A stretch of DNA of 9,617 bases, taken from positions 1 through 9,617 of the forward strand of contig JACQSD010000044.1 in the NCBI GenBank assembly GCA_016206165.1. Reading direction: 5' to 3'. The position numbers and the translations under genes were made by a program. The first letter of the stretch is position 1; the number at the start of each line of letters is the position of its first letter. Below, in pieces: positions 5,336 through 9,617 of this stretch. This stretch comes from Candidatus Uhrbacteria bacterium (GTDB lineage Bacteria > Patescibacteriota > Patescibacteriia > JACQSD01). The notes below the pieces were generated by a model that had not been told where the DNA came from, ran no database searches, and saw only the letters and a list, made by a program, of their open reading frames with translations.

Positions 5336-6319
5336 ATGTACGACGTAATAACAATCGGAGCCGCAACGGAGGATGTATTTCTCGTGAATAGGAATTTCAC
5401 GTTGGTTCGATCGAAAAAGTTTTCCACGGGAGTGGGGGAGTGCTTTGCCTTTGGATCGAAAGTGGATATCCAGGATATGATGGTTGATACTGGTGGGGGC
5501 GCCACCAATGCAGCAGTGACTTTTCGAAATCTAGGATTCCGTGTTGCCGCGCTCACGCGGCTTGGCGATGATGATGCCGGGAAGTTGGTATGGCAAGATT
5601 TGGAAGAACGTGGAGTTGATACATCGCTTATCATCACCGATGCAAAGCGAAGGACTGGATACTCAACTGTGCTCCTCTCTGGGCATGGTGATCGCACGAT
5701 CCTCGTGTATCGCGGTGCGAGTGCCCATTTTAATTCACAAGAAATCCCATGGCATCGCCTCTACACAAAATGGTTTTATGTGTCATCATTAAGCGGAAAT
5801 GAACGTGTATTGAAAGCTGTGTTTGCTGATGCAAAAAAACGCGGAGCACGAGTTGCATGGAATCCAGGCAGGGGAGAGCTTCGCCTTGGACTCCGGCGTC
5901 TTCGGGCATATCTTGCAGAAACTGACGTTCTCATTCTCAATCGTGATGAGGCTGCAATGCTCACTGGACAACGCGGTGCGGCAGTTAAGAAAGTGATCAA
6001 GGCACTTGGCGCGCGCGTTCGTGGTATGGTTGCAATTACTGATGGCGCGAAAGGCGCGTATCTTTGGACACCACGTGCAGTATTTTTTGCAGAAAAGTAT
6101 GGCAAACCAGCAGTGAATACGACGGGAGCGGGCGATGCATTTGGTTCTGCTCTTACCGCAGCTGTTGCAAAGGGATTGGATGTGAAGGATGCACTTCGTC
6201 TCGCCATGATGAATTCTGGTAGTGTGGTCGCGCAGATGGGTGCGAAGCATGGATTACTTCCGTCGATGCCGACACTCACTGCCTTGAGGAGAGTTAAAAT
6301 TAAGAAATTAGGAGAATAG
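5336..6319 (+). CDS. PfkB/ribokinase-family carbohydrate kinase (copy 2)
   Basis: A 327-residue paralogue of the kinase at 2890-3861. The substrate side has VDTGGGATNAAVTFRNLG (50-67), a canonical GG-x-x-x-N motif, and LTRLGDDDAG (73-82). The nucleotide side has ITDGAKGAY (234-242) and the PfkB signature NTTGAGDAFG (261-270) with catalytic base D267. WNPGRGELRLG (175-185) and LILNRDEAAMLTG (199-211) follow the ribokinase pattern. It shares with copy 1 the unusual lid-region motif ECFAFGSK (35-42), aligned with LCLPYGAK. The repeat-filled gap before it has no good promoter, so it is probably transcribed from the aldolase promoter. Substrate is not deducible; sugar, sugar-phosphate or nucleoside kinases all belong to the family. 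The ATG at 5336 has only a weak AAGAAG upstream. Confidence 0.88.
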   Translation: MYDVITIGAATEDVFLVNRNFTLVRSKKFSTGVGECFAFGSKVDIQDMMVDTGGGATNAAVTFRNLGFRVAALTRLGDDDAGKLVWQDLEERGVDTSLIITDAKRRTGYSTVLLSGHGDRTILVYRGASAHFNSQEIPWHRLYTKWFYVSSLSGNERVLKAVFADAKKRGARVAWNPGRGELRLGLRRLRAYLAETDVLILNRDEAAMLTGQRGAAVKKVIKALGARVRGMVAITDGAKGAYLWTPRAVFFAEKYGKPAVNTTGAGDAFGSALTAAVAKGLDVKDALRLAMMNSGSVVAQMGAKHGLLPSMPTLTALRRVKIKKLGE

Positions 6320-6332
6320 AGATTGGGAGATT

Positions 6333-7319
6333 ATGTATCGTATTTTTGTTACACGAAAGATTCCGGAAGTTGGACTCCAGCGCTTGCGTGCGGAGAAGGA
6401 TTTTGATGTTGTCGTGAGCCCGAAGGATCGGGTATTGACGCGAGCGGAGCTGAAAAAAGGAGTGAAAGGCGCGGATGCGATTTTGTCATTGCTGACGGAT
6501 CGCATTGATGGTGAGATTCTTGACGCTGCAGGAAAGCAATTAAAGATCGTCGCGAACTATGCCGTTGGGTTTGATAATGTTGATCTTGCTGCAGCAAAGG
6601 AGCGACGTATCGTCGTAACGAATACCCCGAGCGATATCGTGAGTGAGTCTGTAGCAGAACATACATTTGCGCTCATGATGGCAGTTGCACATCGCATTGT
6701 TGAATCGGATACGTTTACGAAAAAAGGAAAGTATAAGGGATGGGCGCCTGATCTTTTGACGTGGACGCTCTTGCAAGGGAAAACGCTTGGTATTGTTGGG
6801 CTTGGAAGGATTGGGGCAGCGGTTGCGCGGCGTGGAGTTGGTATGGGTATGAAGATTGTCTATCACGACGTGAAAGCGAATGTGGAGTTCGAACAGCAAT
6901 ATCAGGCAGAGTATCATAAAACGCTCGACGGCTTACTTGCGATCGCCGATGTTGTCTCACTCCACGTACCGCTACTCCCGACAACGCGACATCTGATGAG
7001 CACAGAACAGTTCAATCTCATGAAGCGAACGGCGTTTCTTGTGAATACTTCGCGCGGCCCGGTGGTTGATGAAAAGGCTTTGGTGATCGCACTTGAACAA
7101 CAGCGTATTGCCGGAGCGGGCATTGATGTATTTGAATGCGAACCATCGATTGATTGTGATCTGACTGATCATCATGAGCTCAAAAAGATGACGAACGTCG
7201 TACTCACACCACACACGGCGTCTGCGGCACGTGAGGCGCGCGACGCGATGGCGGTGATTGCGGTACAGAATATCATTGCAGTACTTCGTGGGCGATCAGC
7301 GATAAATCCCGCAATTTGA
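6333..7319 (+). CDS. D-isomer-specific 2-hydroxyacid dehydrogenase, glyoxylate/hydroxypyruvate reductase-like
   Basis: A 328-residue NAD(P)-dependent dehydrogenase that should reduce a 2-keto acid, such as glyoxylate or hydroxypyruvate, to the D-2-hydroxyacid. Visible are the catalytic-domain segment NYAVGFDNVDLAAAKERRI (75-93), SESVAEHTFALMMA (104-117), the nucleotide-binding GLGRIG (156-161), NTSRGPVVDE (238-247) with catalytic R241, AGIDVFECEP (262-271) with E270, and LTPHTASA (291-298) with H294. This completes the Arg-Glu-His set. The E270-H294 stretch is a few residues longer than usual, carrying IDCDLTDHHE. Length is normal. The gene starts 13 bases after the kinase stop with GGGAGA close to the ATG, and is probably the last gene of the aldolase operon. 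Other family members (phosphoglycerate or lactate dehydrogenase) are less good matches. Confidence 0.9.
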   Translation: MYRIFVTRKIPEVGLQRLRAEKDFDVVVSPKDRVLTRAELKKGVKGADAILSLLTDRIDGEILDAAGKQLKIVANYAVGFDNVDLAAAKERRIVVTNTPSDIVSESVAEHTFALMMAVAHRIVESDTFTKKGKYKGWAPDLLTWTLLQGKTLGIVGLGRIGAAVARRGVGMGMKIVYHDVKANVEFEQQYQAEYHKTLDGLLAIADVVSLHVPLLPTTRHLMSTEQFNLMKRTAFLVNTSRGPVVDEKALVIALEQQRIAGAGIDVFECEPSIDCDLTDHHELKKMTNVVLTPHTASAAREARDAMAVIAVQNIIAVLRGRSAINPAI

Positions 7320-7331
7320 GTCAAATTTGAC
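7320..7331 (+). promoter_or_regulatory. Perfect 12-base palindrome upstream of the micropeptide promoter
   Basis: GTCAAATTTGAC is fully self-complementary. It begins right after the dehydrogenase stop codon and ends 7 bases before the -35 box at 7339. The position would suit a dimeric regulator, but a chance palindrome of this length cannot be excluded. Confidence 0.3.
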
Positions 7332-7338
7332 GCGTGAC

Positions 7339-7367
7339 TTGACCGAATTACCCAAGGATGCTATATT
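7339..7367 (+). promoter_or_regulatory. Strong sigma70-type promoter of the micropeptide/small-RNA unit
   Basis: TTGACC at 7339-7344, exactly 17 bases, then TATATT at 7362-7367: five of six consensus bases in each box. Initiation is expected near 7374, giving a transcript of about 145 bases ending at the hairpin of 7481-7519. It is among the best promoters in the window. Confidence 0.75.
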
Positions 7368-7416
7368 GTTTTCGCAAAGGTCGCACGATAAACATTATTC
7401 TAATTTCAAATATATT

Positions 7417-7470
7417 ATGTTAGACAAGTGTCCTACGTGCGGCAATGAGCCGTGTACATGTGCAAAGTAG
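7417..7470 (+). CDS. 17-residue four-cysteine micropeptide (candidate)
   Basis: ATG at 7417 opens an 18-codon frame reading MLDKCPTCGNEPCTCAK and a TAG stop. Its four cysteines (C5, C8, C13, C15) form C-X2-C-X4-C-X-C, enough for one complete zinc or iron-sulphur site; CPTCG is the usual first knuckle of zinc ribbons. The frame is too short for ordinary gene finders, but it lies alone between a near-consensus promoter and a strong terminator with no competing gene, so the unit was kept for either this peptide or its RNA. The leader of about 43 bases is AT-rich and has no Shine-Dalgarno sequence. Upstream in-frame codons are open but have no ATG, GTG or TTG inside the predicted transcript. It could be a metal-binding peptide, a leader peptide or an incidental frame in a small RNA; I favour a real peptide. 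Confidence 0.5.
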   Translation: MLDKCPTCGNEPCTCAK

Positions 7471-7480
7471 TTTGCATTAA

Positions 7481-7519
7481 AAAACGGTCTCGCCTCTCTG
7501 GCGGGGCCGTTTTGTTTTT
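7481..7519 (+). terminator. Rho-independent terminator of the micropeptide unit
   Basis: A 14-base-pair stem with arms 7481-7494 (AAAACGGTCTCGCC) and 7500-7513 (GGCGGGGCCGTTTT), including two G-U pairs, a five-base loop TCTCT and a TTTTT run at 7515-7519. It starts 10 bases after the micropeptide stop. The A4 on the left arm pairs with T4 on the right, so it might also act on the minus strand. The T-run merges with the extended -10 promoter of the next gene. Confidence 0.9.
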
Positions 7520-7527
7520 GCTATGAT
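7519..7527 (+). promoter_or_regulatory. Extended -10 promoter of the YjdF-like gene
   Basis: TGCTATGAT at 7519-7527 is an extended -10 element (TG-n-TATGAT). The -10 box ends 6 bases before the ATG at 7534, which predicts a leaderless mRNA. The sequence 17 bases upstream (TGGCGG) is a poor -35 match, as is tolerated by extended -10 promoters. It overlaps the preceding terminator's T-tract. Confidence 0.5.
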
Positions 7528-7533
7528 ACATGC

Positions 7534-8202
7534 ATGTTCTGGCATTTTTGGATTCTCAAACGCCATCCGATTTTGAAGAACGTGCTCAATGTCTGCGTCT
7601 GGGCATTTGTTGCTTTTGGGTTGTATCTCCTCTTGATCGCCGATGAACGTTTCCAACCATACCCGAAATTCCAGGCAGGAATTGCCTTCCTTTCTGCTCT
7701 CGCGATGTTTGCGCCATACATTGTCTTTCGTGTGACTTCGCTCCATGAACGATTTGATATTGCACTGCTCGTGTATTTTGAATTTCTTGTTATTATGCCA
7801 CTCGTCATGAACGGAATCGGTGCACGGTGGCTTTATGATTTGGATATAAACTATGATGCAATCGTACACTTTTTTAATTCATTTTTCCTTGCACTCCTTA
7901 CTGCATCGACAATGTGGTTGATGCGCCCTCAGATTGTCAACAACTATCCCATCGTTATTTTTCTTACCGTCACACTGGCGATTCTGGTTTTTGGAATTCT
8001 CTTTGAATTTTTTGAAGCATGGAGTGACGCGTATTGGCACACGAGCATGTGGGGTGAGGGACACACAAATATTATTGCAGATACACGAGAAGACGTGCTC
8101 GCGAATACGCTCGGGGGTATCGTAGCTGCGGCAGTATTCTTATGGAGAGGGACAACATGGTTGCGATTTCTATCGGAACAAGGGCAGAGGCATGAGGCTT
8201 GA
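7534..8202 (+). CDS. Polytopic membrane protein resembling the YjdF/DUF2238 family
   Basis: A 222-residue protein with about six hydrophobic segments, near residues 18-36, 47-66, 76-93, 110-130, 138-160 and 190-206. Conserved-looking polar residues sit at membrane borders: YDAIVHFFNSF (107-117) with D108 and H112, FEFFEAWSDAYW (157-168) with E158 and E161, and IADTREDVLANTLGG (181-195) with D183, D187 and N191. This His / Glu / D-T-x-x-D-x-x-x-N-x-x-G pattern is that of the YjdF (DUF2238, PF09997) group and is also reminiscent of VanZ-like proteins. The function of DUF2238 is unknown. The start ATG lies just after an extended -10 box; the gene appears monocistronic and ends directly before a large inverted repeat. 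Family assignment is from memory of the pattern and is moderate. Confidence 0.65.
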   Translation: MFWHFWILKRHPILKNVLNVCVWAFVAFGLYLLLIADERFQPYPKFQAGIAFLSALAMFAPYIVFRVTSLHERFDIALLVYFEFLVIMPLVMNGIGARWLYDLDINYDAIVHFFNSFFLALLTASTMWLMRPQIVNNYPIVIFLTVTLAILVFGILFEFFEAWSDAYWHTSMWGEGHTNIIADTREDVLANTLGGIVAAAVFLWRGTTWLRFLSEQGQRHEA

Positions 8203-8244
8203 CCCCGTAGTGATCCGCCAAGATAAGGGCGGACTACTACGGGG
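8203..8244 (+). repeat. 17-base inverted repeat joining the YjdF-like stop to the hrcA -35 box
   Basis: Left arm 8203-8219 (CCCCGTAGTGATCCGCC) pairs with right arm 8228-8244 (GGCGGACTACTACGGGG) except for two adjacent central mismatches, around an eight-base loop. It starts one base after the TGA and ends exactly where TTGACA of the hrcA promoter begins. There is no T-run on either strand, so it is an atypical terminator at best. It could be an operator or a transcript-end stabiliser. Confidence 0.7.
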
Positions 8245-8273
8245 TTGACACCGAGGATTTTATCATATAGTAT
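8245..8273 (+). promoter_or_regulatory. hrcA-grpE heat-shock operon promoter (housekeeping type)
   Basis: A perfect TTGACA at 8245-8250. Two overlapping -10 candidates follow: TATAGT at 8266-8271 (spacer 15) and TAGTAT at 8268-8273 (spacer 17). Initiation would fall at about 8278-8281, inside the CIRCE operator, as expected for HrcA-repressed operons read by the housekeeping sigma factor. Confidence 0.7.
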
Positions 8274-8277
8274 TGAA

Positions 8278-8304
8278 TTAGCACTCTTATAGCTCGAGTG
8301 CTAA
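8278..8304 (+). promoter_or_regulatory. CIRCE operator bound by HrcA
   Basis: TTAGCACTC (8278-8286), nine bases, then GAGTGCTAA (8296-8304): a perfect match to the CIRCE consensus TTAGCACTC-N9-GAGTGCTAA. It covers the predicted start of transcription, so bound HrcA should block initiation. Being transcribed, it also forms a hairpin in the leader 10 bases before the hrcA ATG. Confidence 0.97.
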
Positions 8305-8314
8305 TTGGGTATTT

Positions 8315-9061
8315 ATGGTGACTGATCGCCAGCGCGCTATTCTTTTTGCTCTTGTCGAGGAATACACTCGGCATGCGGTTCCGGTTGCATCAAAAACACT
8401 CGTCCGAGGCACACGATTTACGGTGAGTCCGGCAACGATGCGCAATGAATTTGCTGCACTTGAGCGCGCGGGGTTTATTGCGAAGCAACATACGTCTGCA
8501 GGGCGGGTACCGACCGATGCAGGGTATCGTTTGTATGTGAATCAATGCCTGGAAAAACCAGCAATCAACGATGGGCGTGAACGGCAGGCGCGCCATGCGT
8601 TTGAGCGTGTCCTTGAACTGCAGCACTCGTTTGAGCGGGAGTTAGCGAAGGCAATTGCGGAGCTTGCGGGTGAGGTTGCTATTGTTGCATCGGGCGAGGG
8701 CGAGATTTTTTATTCCGGGATGAGCCATCTTTTCGAAAAACCGGAATTTGATACACGGCTCGGTGCTCAAGAAATTTCACGGGCAATGGACAATTTTGAT
8801 GCACTTATGCCAGAGCTGCTTGAACAGTTTGATGGTGTCGATCGCCCGGCTGTGCTCATCGGGAAAGAAACGCCCATGGCTGGTGATTGTAGCATTGTTC
8901 TCATGCGACACAATTTCGATGACACCACCACCCAAGGACTCCTCGCAATTATTGGGCCAATGCGGATGCAATATCGCTCGAATATCGATATTCTTAAAAC
9001 CGCAGCACACGTATTAGAAAACTATGGATCAAAAAGACGATCAACAAAAAGAATTACATGA
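8315..9061 (+). CDS. hrcA: Heat-inducible transcription repressor HrcA (short form)
   Basis: A 248-residue repressor of heat-shock genes that binds CIRCE and is kept active by the GroE chaperonin in characterised bacteria. The winged helix-turn-helix spans about residues 1-76: TDRQRAILFALVEEY at the start, VSPATMRNEFAALERAGFI (37-55) as recognition region and HTSAGRVPTDAGYRLYV (59-75) as wing and linker. The C-terminal GAF-like part ends with IIGPMRMQYRSNIDIL. At 248 residues it is roughly 90 shorter than typical HrcA (about 340), the missing part being in the inserted dimerisation region between DNA-binding and GAF-like domains. ATG 8315 is used; GTG 8318 is an alternative one codon later. 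The gene overlaps grpE by 38 bases, so translation is coupled, and autoregulation through CIRCE is expected. Confidence 0.95.
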   Translation: MVTDRQRAILFALVEEYTRHAVPVASKTLVRGTRFTVSPATMRNEFAALERAGFIAKQHTSAGRVPTDAGYRLYVNQCLEKPAINDGRERQARHAFERVLELQHSFERELAKAIAELAGEVAIVASGEGEIFYSGMSHLFEKPEFDTRLGAQEISRAMDNFDALMPELLEQFDGVDRPAVLIGKETPMAGDCSIVLMRHNFDDTTTQGLLAIIGPMRMQYRSNIDILKTAAHVLENYGSKRRSTKRIT

Positions 9062-9515
9062 ATGCGACGCGATTGCGAAACAGGCAGAGGAATATCTGAA
9101 TGGTTGGAAGCGTGCGAAAGCAGATCTCATTAATTTTCAGCGTGAGACGGAAAAGCGGCAGAGCGAGCTTCTTGCATTTGCGCACGCGGGAGCTGCATTT
9201 TCTTTTTTACCGATTGTTGAGACGCTCGAAAAAGCAATCGCACACATTCCATTGGAGATTGCCGGAGGTGAATGGGCGAAAGGGCTCACACAGATCAGTA
9301 AACAGTGCAGCGATCTCCTGAAAGACTATGGCATTGAGAAGATGGAGACCATCGGCAAACTATTTTCTGTAGAGTTCCATGAAGCAGTTGGGAAACTTGC
9401 AGTAGAAGGCAGCCCGCCTGGCACGATTGTCGAAGAGGCGCAAGCAGGATATACGATGCATGGGAAAGTGTTACGTCATGCAAAGGTGATCGTGGCAGAA
9501 GAACAAACAACATAA
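9024..9515 (+). CDS. grpE: GrpE, nucleotide-exchange factor of DnaK
   Basis: A 163-residue cytosolic cochaperone that releases ADP from DnaK; it works as a dimer. The charged N-terminal helix (about 1-50) forms the coiled-coil stalk and contains WKRAKADLINFQRETEKR (28-45), matching the family's A-D-x-x-N-x-x-R-R/E core. The middle FLPIVETLEKAI (61-72) belongs to the four-helix dimer region. The C-terminal beta wing that contacts DnaK is seen in FSVEFHEAVG (114-123) and GYTMHGKVLRHAKVIV (142-157). Length is slightly below the usual 180-200, mainly from a short N-terminus. The ATG lies inside hrcA in another frame with no separate ribosome site. The palindromic spacer follows; dnaK would be the expected next gene but is outside the window. 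Confidence 0.95.
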   Translation: MDQKDDQQKELHECDAIAKQAEEYLNGWKRAKADLINFQRETEKRQSELLAFAHAGAAFSFLPIVETLEKAIAHIPLEIAGGEWAKGLTQISKQCSDLLKDYGIEKMETIGKLFSVEFHEAVGKLAVEGSPPGTIVEEAQAGYTMHGKVLRHAKVIVAEEQTT

Positions 9516-9523
9516 GCGAAAAC

Positions 9524-9617
9524 TCTAATTTCCTAAATCCTAATTACCTAAACAATGATCGAATGTTTAAAATTTAAATTTCAATCATTCGAATTTGTTT
9601 AGAATTTAGGGTTTAGA
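9524..9617 (+). repeat. AT-rich imperfect palindrome, continues past the window edge
   Basis: After grpE the sequence becomes very AT-rich. CCTAAACAATGATCGAATG (9552-9570) followed by TTTAAAATTTAAA is mirrored on the other strand by the stretch ending at the window edge: CATTCGAATTTGTTTAG (9588-9604) and then AATTTAGGGTTTAGA. The outer parts also correspond, CTAAATCCTAATT against AATTTAGGG. The whole can form a long imperfect hairpin with arms of roughly 45 bases. The TTTAG/CTAAA words recur at short intervals. No coding frame is present. Confidence 0.6.

Noticed and set aside
5776..6279. Minus-strand open frame (167 codons) across pfkB copy 2
   Set aside because: Its composition is alanine/arginine/serine-rich as expected from the reverse strand of a coding gene; no independent signals.
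7320..7533. tRNA or known structured RNA in the spacer after the dehydrogenase
   Set aside because: No cloverleaf arms or T-loop sequence (GTTCRA) are present; the spacer is explained by promoter, micropeptide and terminator.
8203..8244. Standard rho-independent terminator for the YjdF-like gene
   Set aside because: The stem is strong but is followed by TTGACACCGAGG rather than a T-run, so I left it as an inverted repeat of undecided role.

Overview
The window most resembles a fragment of a Candidate Phyla Radiation (Patescibacteria) chromosome. This is inference from tight gene packing, short versions of HrcA and GrpE, near absence of Shine-Dalgarno sequences, TTG/GTG starts, an unusual pair of PfkB-family kinases beside a class II aldolase, and AT-rich palindromic spacers. 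All genes read left to right on the plus strand.

Layout. (1) 2-577: 3' part of a Bax inhibitor-1-like membrane protein. (2) 594-2134: an accessory-looking, AT-richer stretch holding four small predicted membrane proteins of unknown function. It is bounded by two short remnants of a pfkB gene: codons 33-41 on the left, codons 1-21 on the right. (3) 2152-2881: a HEPN/MNT (minimal nucleotidyltransferase) gene pair with its own strong promoter, lying between the right remnant and the intact pfkB gene. (4) 2890-7319: a sugar-phosphate block: PfkB kinase 1, a small coiled-coil protein with its own promoter and terminator, class II fructose-bisphosphate aldolase, PfkB kinase 2 and a D-2-hydroxyacid dehydrogenase. 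(5) 7320-7520: a compact independent transcription unit with a near-consensus promoter, a 17-residue four-cysteine micropeptide and a strong hairpin terminator. (6) 7534-8202: a polytopic membrane protein of the YjdF/DUF2238 type. (7) 8203-9515: the heat-shock operon start, with an inverted repeat touching the -35 box, a perfect CIRCE operator, hrcA and grpE. (8) 9516-9617: an AT-rich imperfect palindrome running to the window edge.

How the parts work together. Aldolase, two PfkB kinases and a glyoxylate/hydroxypyruvate reductase-like enzyme probably serve lower glycolysis or sugar-phosphate interconversion. HrcA represses its own operon through CIRCE, and GrpE is the nucleotide-exchange factor for DnaK, probably encoded downstream.

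The most notable points are the four-cysteine micropeptide unit, the broken and permuted pfkB fragments around the membrane-protein block and the HEPN/MNT pair, and several promoters whose -10 box lies so close to the start codon that the mRNAs should be leaderless or nearly so. No rRNA, tRNA, CRISPR array or transposase was seen.
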